DNA of 64,000 nucleotides from Paenibacillus gyeongsangnamensis (GCF_027533625.1 NZ_JAQAGZ010000009.1:124001-188000); one strand, 5' to 3'. Shown: positions 25,875-36,481, counted from the first letter of the stretch. Numbers and translations are program-made. The notes: generated from the sequence alone by a model not told the origin.

Positions 25875-27013
25875 CTAGTGCGAATGGTTCGAGCCGTGGG
25901 ACTTTGGATGCGCGCCGTCTTGATGATCATGCACGTGGATATGCGTTTCGGCGCGGTCATGATGCGCATGTTCATGATCGTGGTCGTGATCATGATGATG
26001 GTCGTGATGCGCATGGTCATGATCATGATGATGGTCGTGATCATGGTCATGGTCGTGATGATGGTCGTGATCATTGTCGTGATTGTGTTTGTGAGGATGC
26101 TCGTGCGAATGAGAATGCGTATGACCGCCGTGCGTATGGCTGTGAACGTGCTCACCATGGGCATGCGGATGCTCGTGCGCGTGACCATGGTGATGGTGAT
26201 GATCCTCGTGCTCATGATGATGATGGTGAGCGTGTCCGTGCTCGTGAGCAACCGTCTCATGATGAACGTGATATTTGTTTATAAAAGGATCCGCCTGCCC
26301 GATGACCGCGCGCAGCACGTTCGGCTGGTTCGGCAGGTCGCGGGTACCTGCGCCGTAGCCGATTGCTTCGACGATCATCGGCGGAAGGCCTTTGGCGAAT
26401 TCGTCGACCAGTCCGGACACAATGCCCGCGCCGGTCGGCGTCGTCATCTCCATGGAGTACGGCGTCGGCGCGATCGGCAGGCCCTTCATCATTTCCAGCG
26501 TCGCGGGAGCGGGTACGGGATAAATTCCGTGATCGCAATGAACGGTTCCGGAACCGAGCGGCACGGGGGACGCGATGATTTTCTCGATGCGCAGCGAGTC
26601 GACGGCAAGCGCAACGCCGACTACATCGGCGATCGAATCGATTGCGCCGACTTCATGGAAGTGCACTTGTTCTATCGGTATGTTATGTATTTTTGCTTCA
26701 GCTGCGCCGATTTTGTCGAAGATGGCCAAGCTGAGCTTCACGACGCGCTCGTTGAAGCCTGCTTTTGATATACGGTCTACGATTTCGGAATAATGACGGT
26801 GATGGACAGGCGGGTGGTCGGGATCCGTGAGCACATCCAGCTTCAATGAAGAGATGCCCCGCTTGTTCACCTGCTTCCACTCCAGCGTGAACGGCTCGAT
26901 GCCGAGCTTGGCCAATTCCTCTTCGATATAATCGCGATCCGCGCCTGCGTCTACCAAAGCACCGAGTGTCATATCTCCGCTGATGCCGGAGAAGCAATCC
27001 AGGTATAAGATTT

Positions 27014-27017
<4 letters not shown>
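25875..27017 (-). CDS. larC1: LarC1: N-terminal half of nickel chelatase, with long His-rich tail
   Basis: A 380-residue protein. Residues 1-250 match LarC1: LDCFSGISGDMTLGALVDAG at the start, VHFHEVGAIDSIADVVG at 118-134, PVPLGSGTVHCDHG at 151-164 and the ETTPTG-like MTTPTGAGI. Residues about 250-380 are mostly His with Asp, Glu, Gly and Ala, rich in HDHDH and HEH patterns; a tail of this kind could store nickel or deliver it to the chelatase. The gene overlaps larB by four bases. Its LarC2 partner is on the opposite strand. Confidence 0.88.
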
Positions 27018-27847
<830 letters not shown>

Positions 27848-27957
27848 TAGCCGATAGATCCTCCGGTTGCCAGGCATAAATTCGTGATTGTTCAGTCATT
27901 GCACACGTATTTAAGTTTACCACAAATTCAATCGAATGTGGATTGTTACGGTAATCA

Positions 27958-27966
27958 TGATATAAT
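27958..27966 (+). promoter_or_regulatory. Extended -10 promoter of lipA
   Basis: TGATATAAT is a perfect -10 with the TGn extension, 50 bases before the lipA start; no good -35 is needed or seen. Confidence 0.5.
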
Positions 27967-28016
27967 AGCTTCTAACAGACTGTCATGTGTAACTTCCAGA
28001 GAAAGAGGTGCCGATC

Positions 28017-28892
28017 TTGGCGACCCAACCTATAGAACGCAAGCCGGAATGGCTCAAAATCAAATTGACCACAGGGGAAAATTACAAAGAGCTTAAAAAT
28101 ATGATGCGGACCAAGACATTGCATACCGTATGCGAGGAGGCTAAATGCCCGAATATTCATGAATGCTGGGCCAATCGGACCGCAACGTTCATGATTCTCG
28201 GGGATATTTGCACCCGGGCGTGCCGCTTTTGCGCGGTGAAGACGGGGCTTCCGACGGAGCTCGATTGGCAGGAGCCGGAACGGGTGGCCGAAGCGGCGGA
28301 GCAAATGAACCTGCGCCACGTGGTCGTCACGTCGGTGGCACGGGACGATCTGCAGGATGGGGGCGCGGCGATTTTTGCCGCCACGATCCGGGCGATCCGC
28401 AAACGGCTGCCGATGGCGAGCGTGGAAGTGCTGATTCCCGATTTTCAAGGCGATCAGGCTTCTCTGCAGGTCGTGCTGGATGCAAAGCCGGATATCATGA
28501 ACCACAATATCGAGACGGTTGAGCGGCTGTCCGACCGGGTCCGGTCCAAAGCGAAGTACCGCCGTTCGCTCGAGCTGCTGCAGCGTTCCAAGCGGCTGGC
28601 GCCCGGCATCCCGACCAAATCGAGCATCATGCTCGGCGTGGGCGAGGATTGGAGCGACATTTTGCAGACGATGGACGACTTGCGCGAGGTGGATTGCGAT
28701 ATTATGACGATCGGTCAGTACCTGCAGCCGAGTCTGCAGCATCTTCCGGTCAAGGCTTACTATACCCCTGAGCAGTTCGCGACGTTGAAGGAAGAAGGCA
28801 TGAAGCGGGGCTTCCGCCATGTCGAGTCGGGGCCATTGGTTCGCAGCTCGTATCATGCCCATGAGCAGGTACAATCGGCACACCAGTCGTAA
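28017..28892 (+). CDS. lipA: Lipoyl synthase
   Basis: A 291-residue radical-SAM enzyme that inserts two sulfurs into protein-bound octanoyl groups. The auxiliary 4Fe-4S cluster ligands are Cys39, 44 and 50 ([12 protein letters not shown]) and the radical-SAM cluster is Cys65, 69 and 72 (CTRACRFC); the C-terminal RSSYHA serine motif is intact. GAGG stands eight bases before the TTG at 28017; a GTG nine bases upstream is the alternative start. yutD follows, as in Bacillus where lipA (yutB) lies near yutD and lytH. Confidence 0.94.
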   Translation: MATQPIERKPEWLKIKLTTGENYKELKNMMRTKTLHTVCEEAKCPNIHECWANRTATFMILGDICTRACRFCAVKTGLPTELDWQEPERVAEAAEQMNLRHVVVTSVARDDLQDGGAAIFAATIRAIRKRLPMASVEVLIPDFQGDQASLQVVLDAKPDIMNHNIETVERLSDRVRSKAKYRRSLELLQRSKRLAPGIPTKSSIMLGVGEDWSDILQTMDDLREVDCDIMTIGQYLQPSLQHLPVKAYYTPEQFATLKEEGMKRGFRHVESGPLVRSSYHAHEQVQSAHQS

Positions 28893-28913
28893 CAGTAGAG
28901 GAGGCGGGCCGGC

Positions 28914-29735
28914 GTGATTCATATTGCAGGCAGGACCTACGAAGTCATTATTGATCATAAGAACGGATGGAAGGCGGAGGCTTTCCGGGACCGCTACAGC
29001 GAGGTGCTCGAGCGCTACGATTATATCGTGGGCGATTGGGGATACAACCAGCTTAGGCTTCGGGGCTTCTTCAAGGAATCGCACCCGAAGGCGACGAAGG
29101 ATTCGTCCATTGCGACGGTGCAGGACTACTTGAACGAGTACTGCAATTTCGGCTGCGCTTATTTTGTTATCGAGAAGCAGGCGAATAAGCTTCCTGTGCA
29201 GCCGGGCGACGAGCTGCTCGATGCGGGAGAAGCCGCCGGGCAGGCGGGTGGAGAGGCTGCACAGGGACAAGATCAGCCGGCAGCGCAGCGCTATGAGCAG
29301 CAGAACCGGTACGAGCCCTCGCGGCAGCACGAGCAGGCGCCGCGTAACGAGCGCCGGCTGGAGCGGCTGGAGCGCCTGCAGCAGGAGCGTGAGGCGCAGG
29401 ATCTGCGCCAGGAGCGGCAGGAGCGCGGCGAACGCCAGGAGCGTGGCGAGCGCCGGGAGCAGGGGCACCAGGCCCGGAATGAGCAGGGCCAGCGTCAAGG
29501 CCAGCGTGGCGGGCAGGGCGGCGGACGCCGCGAGCAAGGGGGCCCGCGCAACGAGCAGCGCGGTGAGCACGGGCAGCCGCGGCAGGAGCGCGGGCCGCGC
29601 CATGAGCAGGGCGGAGGCGGCAGCCATCCGGGCCAGCGCGGCGGACAAGGCCGGCAGCACCACGCCAAGGGCCAGCATGGCAGCCACGGCTCCAAGCAGA
29701 AGCAGCACTCGTCCTCCAACTCGGATGCGCGATAA
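28914..29735 (+). CDS. yutD: YutD family protein with long disordered tail
   Basis: A 273-residue protein. Residues 1-90 match YutD (DUF1027): RTYEVIIDHKNGWKAEAFRDRYSEV, YDYIVGDWGYNQLRLRGFF and CNFGCAYFVIEKQ. Bacillus YutD ends at about 100 residues; here about 170 more follow, made of Arg, Gln, Glu, Gly and His with no hydrophobic core (ERQERGERQERGERREQG and GGQGGGRREQGG patterns), surely disordered and possibly nucleic-acid binding. GTG start after GAGGAGGCGGG. Codon-periodic G/C richness keeps long frames open on the other strand, which are not genes. Confidence 0.8.
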   Translation: MIHIAGRTYEVIIDHKNGWKAEAFRDRYSEVLERYDYIVGDWGYNQLRLRGFFKESHPKATKDSSIATVQDYLNEYCNFGCAYFVIEKQANKLPVQPGDELLDAGEAAGQAGGEAAQGQDQPAAQRYEQQNRYEPSRQHEQAPRNERRLERLERLQQEREAQDLRQERQERGERQERGERREQGHQARNEQGQRQGQRGGQGGGRREQGGPRNEQRGEHGQPRQERGPRHEQGGGGSHPGQRGGQGRQHHAKGQHGSHGSKQKQHSSSNSDAR

Positions 29736-30526
29736 GCGACGAAAAAAAGCATCCGTCAACCGTATGTAAATACCGGTTGGCGGGTGCTTTTTGCGCAGCT
29801 TGGCTTTCGGTGCTGTGCCAGCGTACGTTATTTCGCAAACGAGTCTGGCGGGCGGGCGTTAGTGAACCTGGATTCACTACAAAGTGAGCCCAGGTTCATT
29901 AACGAAGCCAAGCACGCTGCAAAACGAGCCGTAGTGAACTTGGCTACTCTACTAGCGAACCTAGGTTCGCTCGAATGACACTATAGTTCACTAACGGCTG
30001 GGAAAAGGGACCAACAGCTTCGTTTAGTGAACCCGGATTCACAACAAGTGAACCCAGGTTCATTAACGAAGCCAGGCAAGCTGTAAAACAAGCCGTAGTG
30101 AACTTGGCTGCTCTATTAGCGAATCTAGGTTCGCTCGAATGACACTAAAGTTCACTAACAGCTGGGAAAAGGGACCAACAGCTTCGTTAGTGAACCTAGA
30201 TTCATTACAAAGTGAGCCTAGGTTCATTATCGAAACATGGTGCACTGCAAAACAAGCCGTAGTGGACTTGGTTACTCTACTAGTGAATCTAGGTTCGCTC
30301 GAATGACGCTATCGTTCAATAACGGCTGGGAAAAGAGAGCAACAGCTTCGTTAGTGAACCCGGATTCACAACAAGTGAACCCAGGTTCATTAACGAAGCC
30401 AGGCAAGCTGTAAAACAAGCCGTAGTGAACTTGGCTGCTCTACTAGCGAATCTTGGTTCGCTCGAATGACACTAAAGTTCACTAACAGCTGGGAAAAGTT
30501 GGTGAACCTGACTTCACTACAAAGGC
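29736..30526. repeat. 164-bp tandem repeat array with inverted GTGAACC motifs
   Basis: Four full units start at 29861, 30026, 30189 and 30353 and a partial fifth at 30501, with periods of 163-165 bases. Each unit opens with an AGTGAACC...GATTCAC palindrome, has a second GTGARCCnAGGTTCAT, a perfect or near-perfect GCGAACCTAGGTTCGC (29955-29970 in unit 1), and closes with GTTCACTAAC-GGCTGGGAAAAG. Units 2 and 4 are the closest pair. No frame is conserved across units, so it is non-coding. It fills the gap between the convergent yutD and nadK genes. Confidence 0.85.
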
Positions 30527-31339
30527 TCAGCCCATGTCATACCCGATGAACGCCTCGCGGACGCGGCTCCAGAACGGGAACGGACGGAAGCGGGCGAACT
30601 TCACCTTTTTGCCGGCGGCGACCAGGCTGCGGATTGAGATAATGTCATTGCGCTGCATATACAAATGATCGAGCGATAGCATGATGTTCTGCTGCGCACG
30701 CGGATAAATGTCGCAATGGTGATGCTTCGGCAGCAGGATCGGCGAGCCGAGCGTCCGGAAGACGCGGTTGTTGATCGATGCGATCTCCGCAATTTGAATG
30801 GCATCGAGCGATGGATGGACGATGGCGCCGCCCAAGCTCTTGTTGTAGGCGGTGCTGCCGGATGGCGTCGAGATGCAGATGCCGTCGCCCCGGAACGTCT
30901 CAAGCAGCTCGTCGTTGATATGCAGCTGCGCCACCAGCGTCGCATCCACGCCCTTGAGCGTGAATTCATTGAGTGCAAGCTCCGTTTCGATCCCTTGAGG
31001 GGTCGTAATCTGAATCTCTACCAGCGGGTATTTCACCACGCGGAGATCGTTCTGCTGAGCGCTTTCGCCCATGAGCTGCGCCAGCAGCTCCACTTCGTCC
31101 GGCTTCCAATCGGCAAAGAAACCGAGCCGGCCCGTATGGATGCCGACGAAAGCGGTCGTTTCCAGAAAGTCCTTATAACGGTGAAACGCATGCAGCAGCG
31201 TCCCGTCCCCGCCGATGGACAGCACGATGTCCGGAGCATCCTCGTCCAGCATCAAGCCTTGCTTTTGTATGAGCGTATGAAACGTATTCATTAATCCGAT
31301 CGATATTTCATCGCCGCGGTGCACCACATTGTATTTCAA
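30527..31339 (-). CDS. nadK: NAD kinase
   Basis: A 270-residue enzyme phosphorylating NAD to NADP. The GGDGTLLH motif at 43-50 and the STPSGSTAYNKSLGGAIVHP block in the middle are complete, followed by the PILLP segment. Length is normal for Gram-positive NadK. Its last codons abut the final partial unit of the tandem repeat array. Confidence 0.93.
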   Translation of the reverse strand: MKYNVVHRGDEISIGLMNTFHTLIQKQGLMLDEDAPDIVLSIGGDGTLLHAFHRYKDFLETTAFVGIHTGRLGFFADWKPDEVELLAQLMGESAQQNDLRVVKYPLVEIQITTPQGIETELALNEFTLKGVDATLVAQLHINDELLETFRGDGICISTPSGSTAYNKSLGGAIVHPSLDAIQIAEIASINNRVFRTLGSPILLPKHHHCDIYPRAQQNIMLSLDHLYMQRNDIISIRSLVAAGKKVKFARFRPFPFWSRVREAFIGYDMG

Positions 31340-31376
31340 ACGGTTGTCCTCCTCGTCTTAGACGCGCTCATGGCTT

Positions 31377-32069
31377 TCATGGCTTCTCCTGCTTCTCATG
31401 AAAGGCTTGGCAAAACTCGTCAATTCCCTTCACAACGCTTTCCGGCGGATGATCAAATCGTACGGCGACCCGGTACGCATCGCTGCCGAAGAGCTCGACC
31501 CGGATGACCTCGCCGTAAACCGTGATTTTATGCTCCACGCCGGGAAGCACGAAGGAGATCTCCAGAAACAGCGGACACAAAATGCGTGTGGACGATAAAA
31601 AGGAGATGCCCCCGGCCGATACATCCAGCATTTGTCCCGAGAACACGATGCCCTGGTGAGTCGTAGGTCCCCTCACCCCGACAATCCGGCAGGTGACCGG
31701 CGTGCGGGTAGGCGGACAGACGCGGCTGTAGCGCCGATGCTGCTTCATGCTGAGCGCCTTGGGAGCGGTCAGCTTCAGGGTGCAGACATTCCGTTTCGCT
31801 TCCAGCTGCAGCAAATCGATGAGAGCATAATACAGCATACCCTGCTCTTTGAAGGAAAATTCAACAAAATGAACGTGATGCAGCTTCTCGAGCGGATGAA
31901 TGGAAGGATACTCCATCGACAGCGTGAGCTCCTGAAGATCAGCCTTCTCGATCCGGAAGGAGTCCTCATAGCAAAAAGGCTGCCCCTCCTTCGTCTCTCC
32001 GATGAAAATGAGGCTGCAGCGGTTATGCGGAGCTACGCTCCCTTGGGTTAGTGCTTGTTCCCATTCCAT
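31377..32069 (-). CDS. PilZ domain protein, YcgR-like
   Basis: A 230-residue protein. The N-terminal beta domain (about 1-105) resembles the YcgR flagellar-brake fold. The C-terminal PilZ domain has RRYSR at 112-116 and DVSAGG at 149-154, the two cyclic-di-GMP contacts, so ligand binding is likely. It may slow motility or regulate a c-di-GMP output. The stop lies 37 bases from the nadK start. Confidence 0.83.
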   Translation of the reverse strand: MEWEQALTQGSVAPHNRCSLIFIGETKEGQPFCYEDSFRIEKADLQELTLSMEYPSIHPLEKLHHVHFVEFSFKEQGMLYYALIDLLQLEAKRNVCTLKLTAPKALSMKQHRRYSRVCPPTRTPVTCRIVGVRGPTTHQGIVFSGQMLDVSAGGISFLSSTRILCPLFLEISFVLPGVEHKITVYGEVIRVELFGSDAYRVAVRFDHPPESVVKGIDEFCQAFHEKQEKP

Positions 32070-32253
32070 TACGCATCACCATGTTTGTACGTTATCGCTG
32101 ACAGGAAGCATCAGGTGCCTTCATCATATCATGATTGCGTTCACGGGACAAAGGGGAAAATGCCGAAAGCCTGCGCCTCGGCAGGACCGAAAGGGCAGGA
32201 GCCTTCGAGCTAGAAGGAAAAACGGGCGAGCCCGGGGGGACGATAGCATCTGT
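32070..32253. other. GC-rich structured region upstream of the PilZ gene
   Basis: Between about 32158 and 32250 there are nested short hairpins (TGCCGA/TCGGCA, CCTTC/GAAGG, GGGC/GCCC). It could be a structured leader of the PilZ gene, but I could not match it to a known riboswitch class, including GEMM-type c-di-GMP motifs. Confidence 0.3.
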
Positions 32254-32412
32254 TTATCCGGCATCGAATGGGGGACGTTCGGCCTCCTCCAACGGACCGG
32301 GGGAGCGAATAATGAGACATACGGCCGTCAGCACGAACAACAGCCACAGCGCCATGCAGCCTTCCTGAAACGAGGGTAGAAGCATCATAGCAATCAACGA
32401 ATCGATCGGCAT
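32254..32412 (-). CDS. Possible small membrane protein
   Basis: A 52-residue frame starting MPIDSLIAMMLLPSF, with one hydrophobic helix (MALWLLFVLTAVCLII) and a polar tail. AAAGGA lies nine bases before the ATG. No family recognised. It could be cotranscribed with the PilZ gene downstream. A longer version from 32556 lacks a ribosome site. Confidence 0.35.
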   Translation of the reverse strand: MPIDSLIAMMLLPSFQEGCMALWLLFVLTAVCLIIRSPGPLEEAERPPFDAG

Positions 32413-32564
32413 CGCCAAGAATCCTTTCTTGTGAGACGGGACGAAAGGTTTTCGTCCTGATGATCTTAGCTTAACTTGAGATTCTGAAGCCGATCGGAAG
32501 AAAAAATTAAAGAAAACCTGAAGAAACAGCTCAAGTAACGAGCGAAGGGAGGCCATGCCCCAAT

Positions 32565-32600
32565 TAAAAAGGCCGGCCAGTACCGCTGGCCGGCCTCACG
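32565..32600 (-). terminator. Terminator of the glucan phosphorylase gene
   Basis: AGGCCGGCCAG and CTGGCCGGCCT pair around CGGTA, followed on the minus strand by TTTTTAATT. Confidence 0.85.
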
Positions 32601-32608
32601 TGTTCTTT

Positions 32609-35170
32609 TTACCAGGTAGTAACCAAGGGAAGCTCGAAGCGGCGCGCAAAGTTCGCGCTCACCGGATGGACGCGCAGACTGAAGTACGATCCGTGCTTCA
32701 AATGTGCCGGAACGGCAGTACGGTACACTACCGTGTTATCGTCCAGATGCCTCAAGGGCTCCATCTCCACAATGACCTGATGCCAGCCTTCCTCCTGCTC
32801 CTTATAATAGATCAGCTCCACGGCGACATCCTTGAACCATACCGGACCGAACCGGACCGTGGCGTTCACTTCCTTCAGCGCCTCGCCTGCGCTTCCCGTG
32901 CTCCGGGCGCCGTTATCGTTCACTTCGGTGATCTTCACCCGGTGCCAGTTGTCCAGAATAAAGCGCTTGTAATCGGCAACCTTCGTCGCTTCCTCGTAGT
33001 TGTTCGCCACAAACTTCTGGGTCCGTTTCAGCGACGGCACGTAAGCGGCGTTGACGTAATCCATGACCATCCGGTCCGTATTAAACAGCGGCGCGAGCGT
33101 TTGAATGGACCGCTTCATGCGGGCCACCCACTGACTTGGCAGGGCGCCTTGATTATAATAAACCGGTACGATTTCCTGCTCCAGCACCCGATAAATGGAT
33201 TCGGTGTTTTCCCGTTCCTGTGACTCCCAGTCAGCCTCGTTGCGCCCTTCGATCGCCCAGCCGTTGCTGCCGTCGTAGCCTTCCTCCCACCAGCCGTCGA
33301 GCACACTGAAGTTGATAACGCCGTTCAAGGCCGCCTTCTGGCCGCTCGTGCCGCTTGCCTCATAGGGCCGGCGGGGGTTGTTCAGCCAGACGTCGACGCC
33401 TTGGACGAGGCAGCGCGCAAGATTCATGTCGTAATTTTCCAGAAGCACGATCTTGCCGCGGAACCGGTCCTGCTGAGATACCCTGTAAATCTCGCGGATA
33501 AGCTCCTGTCCGGGCTGATCGGCGGGATGAGCCTTGCCGGCGAAAATAAACTGAACGGGACGGTTCGGATCGTTGATGAGCCGGTCAAGCCGCGATAAAT
33601 CGCTGAAGATCAGATTCGCCCGCTTGTACGTAGCAAACCGTCTGGCGAAGCCGATCGTTAACTTCTTCGGATCCAAATAATCGCGGACCTCCTCGATCCG
33701 TTCCGCAGGCAGGCTGTTGCGGCGCCGCTGCTCGCGGAGGTTGGCGCGGGCGATTTTGACCATCCGCTCCTTCAGCTCCATATGCACCGACCAGAGCGAC
33801 TCGGCGGGGATGAGGCCGATCGATTTCCAGGCGTCGGCATTCGCCTGATTCGACTTCCACGTGCCGGGGAGGAAGCGGCTGTAGAGCTCTTTCAGCTCCG
33901 GCGCCAGCCAGGTGGGCAGATGGACGCCGTTCGTCACATGTCCGATCGGCACTTCCTGCACGTCGATGCCCCCGTGAAACTCGCGGAACATATCCCGCGA
34001 CACCTGCCCGTGCAGCTTGCTGACACCGTTGCGGATCGCCGCCGTGTTCAGCGCGAGGTAGGTCATATTGAACAACTGCTTGCGCACGTCCAGGCCGAGC
34101 CGCAGAAAATCCTGCTTATGCTGGCTATAGGACGTGACCAGGCCGCTGAAATAATACTCGAGCATCTGCAGCGGGAACGCGTCGTGGCCGGCCGGCACCG
34201 GCGTATGCGTGGTGAAGACCGTGCTCGAGCGGATCACCTCCAGGGCGACATGGAAGCGGAGCCCTTTATCCAGCTGCTCGCGGATGCGCTCCAGCGTCAG
34301 GAAGGCGGCGTGCCCTTCATTGATATGATAGGCTCCCGTAGCTAAGCCCAGCGCACGGAGGACGCGTACGCCGCCGACGCCGAGCAGCACCTCCTGAGCG
34401 ATGCGCGTATCCTGGTTGCCCCCATACAGCTGGGCGGTCAGTTCCCGGTCCCATTGGCTGTTCGTTTCAAGATCGGCATCGAGCAGATACACCGGGATAC
34501 GCCCCACCTGGACCTGCCAAACCTTGACCTGCACCTGCCGGTCCGCGAGCGGTACGTCGACGAACAGCTCCCGAGGCTCGGCTGGCTCGCCATCTCCGGA
34601 AGGCGGCGGGATCAAATAAGCCGGAAAGATCGGCAGCTTGGCGAAATCGTAGGATAAGGCTTCGGCGCGCTGGCTGCCGTGCTCGTCGATTTTTTGCGTG
34701 AAATAGCCCCGTTTATATAACAATCCGACCCCGACAAGGGGCAGTCCCAAATCGCTCGCGGATTTGCAATGATCCCCCGCCAACACGCCTAGTCCTCCCG
34801 AGTAGATGGGCAGCGATTCGTGAAAGCCGAATTCCGCGGAGAAATAAGCGATGACGTTGCCGGTATGCTGCGGGTAGTTCCGCTCGAACCAGGACGGTTC
34901 CTTCCGGTAAGCTTCCCAGCTCGAGAGAACCTCCTCGTAATGACGGAGAAAATCCTCATCCTGCGCCAAATCTTGCAGCCGGTCAGGTTCGGCTTCCGTA
35001 AGCAGGCGAACGGGATTGTGCTGAACCTGATCCCAGCGCTTCGGATCGATCCGGGCAAAGAGCGCAAGAGCGCTCTCGTTCCAGCTGTACCACAGGTTGC
35101 AGGAGAGCTCCGCCAATCGCCCGATCGCTGGGGGAAGCGCGATTTGTTTAGGATTGAACATGGTATGCAT
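32609..35170 (-). CDS. glgP: Alpha-glucan phosphorylase (GT35)
   Basis: An 853-residue PLP enzyme releasing glucose-1-phosphate from glycogen or maltodextrins. The N-terminus has the DUF3417-type opening of the thermophile/archaeal subgroup (LAELSCNLWYSWNESALALF), then SAEFGFHESLPIYSGGLGVLAGDH, and the PLP-binding lysine block EASGTSGQKAALNG. Gly-loop and HTPVPAGHDAF motifs are intact. Monocistronic with its own terminator; no other glg gene is near. GAGGTG before the ATG at 35170. Confidence 0.92.
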   Translation of the reverse strand: MHTMFNPKQIALPPAIGRLAELSCNLWYSWNESALALFARIDPKRWDQVQHNPVRLLTEAEPDRLQDLAQDEDFLRHYEEVLSSWEAYRKEPSWFERNYPQHTGNVIAYFSAEFGFHESLPIYSGGLGVLAGDHCKSASDLGLPLVGVGLLYKRGYFTQKIDEHGSQRAEALSYDFAKLPIFPAYLIPPPSGDGEPAEPRELFVDVPLADRQVQVKVWQVQVGRIPVYLLDADLETNSQWDRELTAQLYGGNQDTRIAQEVLLGVGGVRVLRALGLATGAYHINEGHAAFLTLERIREQLDKGLRFHVALEVIRSSTVFTTHTPVPAGHDAFPLQMLEYYFSGLVTSYSQHKQDFLRLGLDVRKQLFNMTYLALNTAAIRNGVSKLHGQVSRDMFREFHGGIDVQEVPIGHVTNGVHLPTWLAPELKELYSRFLPGTWKSNQANADAWKSIGLIPAESLWSVHMELKERMVKIARANLREQRRRNSLPAERIEEVRDYLDPKKLTIGFARRFATYKRANLIFSDLSRLDRLINDPNRPVQFIFAGKAHPADQPGQELIREIYRVSQQDRFRGKIVLLENYDMNLARCLVQGVDVWLNNPRRPYEASGTSGQKAALNGVINFSVLDGWWEEGYDGSNGWAIEGRNEADWESQERENTESIYRVLEQEIVPVYYNQGALPSQWVARMKRSIQTLAPLFNTDRMVMDYVNAAYVPSLKRTQKFVANNYEEATKVADYKRFILDNWHRVKITEVNDNGARSTGSAGEALKEVNATVRFGPVWFKDVAVELIYYKEQEEGWHQVIVEMEPLRHLDDNTVVYRTAVPAHLKHGSYFSLRVHPVSANFARRFELPLVTTW

Positions 35171-35224
35171 ATCTTCACCTCTATGATTCCTTAAGATAAC
35201 GAACCGGTAACTCCTTGTAGTATC

Positions 35225-36481
35225 TTATGAACGAATAGCCTTCATACATCTTTTACCTGCCAGGAAAAGGATAGTTATGAGCAGCAGCAACCCTGTCATA
35301 GCGGAGAAGGTCCAGCCTGCGGCCGGAAGCGTGTAGTGCAGCAGCGTGGACAGCGGACGATTCATATCGGGCAGCGGAATAAGCGGCGCCAGCGAGCTTT
35401 GGACCGGGGCCAACGGCTCCCACAAGACGAACACCAGCAGCGCTCCCAGTAATGCATGAAGGAATCGCGCCGCGGCGAAGGGCCAATACCGGAGGCTGGT
35501 GTGATGAAGCAGGCTGACAACCTGCGCATGCACGGATAAACCGCCCCAGGAGAGCACCCAAGCGGCGATCGCCGTCTTGAACAGGAGCGAGGCGCCTTCG
35601 GCCCCTCCAGCCGCTTTCGCACCGAGCGTCACCTCGAAGAAGCCGGTCGCCACCGCCTGCGAAAGAGAAGCGGGTATTCCGAAAAAGTTTAATACCGCAT
35701 CTATGGATATGTAAAAGAACGCCATGATATGTGCGGAAGCGAGCACTTCCATAACGACGGCGAAAAAAACGACGAGTCCTCCGACCATGAACACGAGCTG
35801 CAGTCCCGAGCCGACGGCCTGCTGCAGCATCGTTCCGAGCGCTCTCCCGTCCTTCAGCCGGGCGGCATGCATGGACTCGAACGCCCGCTTCCAGATGCCA
35901 GAGCCCTCAGCCTTATCGGCAGGGTGAGCCGGCACGAGGTCCTTCTTTCCCTTATTACCCGGAGAGCGAACCCCGTGAAACCGCATTAGGAGGCCTATGA
36001 GGACGGCCGATCCGTAATGGGCCGCTCCGAGCACCACCGCCAGGGCGGGGTTATGGAAGAAGCCGACCGATACCGCCCCGATGAGGAAGATGGGGTCGGA
36101 GGAGGTCGTGAAGGCTACGAGCCGTTCGCCTTCCTCGCGATTCACGAGCCCTTGATCCCATAGCTGGGAGGTGAGACGGGCCCCGATCGGGTAGCCGGAA
36201 GCGAAGCCCATCGCCATGACGAAGCCGCCGATGCCGGGAATGCGAAACAGCGGACGCATGAGCGGATCCAGCAGCGTGCCGAAGAAATGAACGAGTCCGA
36301 CGCCGAGCATCATCTCGGAGATGACAAAGAACGGGAATAAGGCGGGGAACAGCACGTCCCACCAGATCGATACCCCTTTGAGCGAGGCTCTCAGCGCTTC
36401 GGCCGGAAATACCAGGATCAGCACCGCAATGGCAAGTGCCGGCAGGGCGGCGGCCAGGGCGGGAGATATGTTTTTTCGCAT
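35225..36481 (-). CDS. ylbJ: Sporulation integral membrane protein YlbJ
   Basis: A 418-residue polytopic protein with about eight to nine membrane segments. SLKGVSIWWDVLFPALFPFF, GFASGYPIGARLTSQLWDQG, FTTSSDPIFLIGAVSVGFF and GGLSVHAQVVSLL are typical of YlbJ, a sigma-E-controlled mother-cell protein of the nucleoside-transporter-recognition (gate) type required for spore cortex formation. The ATG at 36481 is chosen because GAGGAGAGGAAGAGG stands before it. Confidence 0.9.
   Translation of the reverse strand: MRKNISPALAAALPALAIAVLILVFPAEALRASLKGVSIWWDVLFPALFPFFVISEMMLGVGLVHFFGTLLDPLMRPLFRIPGIGGFVMAMGFASGYPIGARLTSQLWDQGLVNREEGERLVAFTTSSDPIFLIGAVSVGFFHNPALAVVLGAAHYGSAVLIGLLMRFHGVRSPGNKGKKDLVPAHPADKAEGSGIWKRAFESMHAARLKDGRALGTMLQQAVGSGLQLVFMVGGLVVFFAVVMEVLASAHIMAFFYISIDAVLNFFGIPASLSQAVATGFFEVTLGAKAAGGAEGASLLFKTAIAAWVLSWGGLSVHAQVVSLLHHTSLRYWPFAAARFLHALLGALLVFVLWEPLAPVQSSLAPLIPLPDMNRPLSTLLHYTLPAAGWTFSAMTGLLLLITILFLAGKRCMKAIRS

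Noticed and set aside
25878..26768. 296-codon plus-strand frame rich in Met, Val and Ile opposite larC1
   Set aside because: It is the complement of His codons (CAT/CAC); no ribosome site, no family.
29167..29877. Long frames opposite the yutD tail
   Set aside because: Produced by the GC-rich biased tail; no start signal.
29736..30526. Tandem array considered as CRISPR
   Set aside because: Units are 164 bp, the whole unit repeats and there are no unique spacers or cas genes.
32130..32260. c-di-GMP (GEMM) riboswitch before the PilZ gene
   Set aside because: The conserved GGCAAACC and GACGCAAAGCC-type pieces are not present on either strand.
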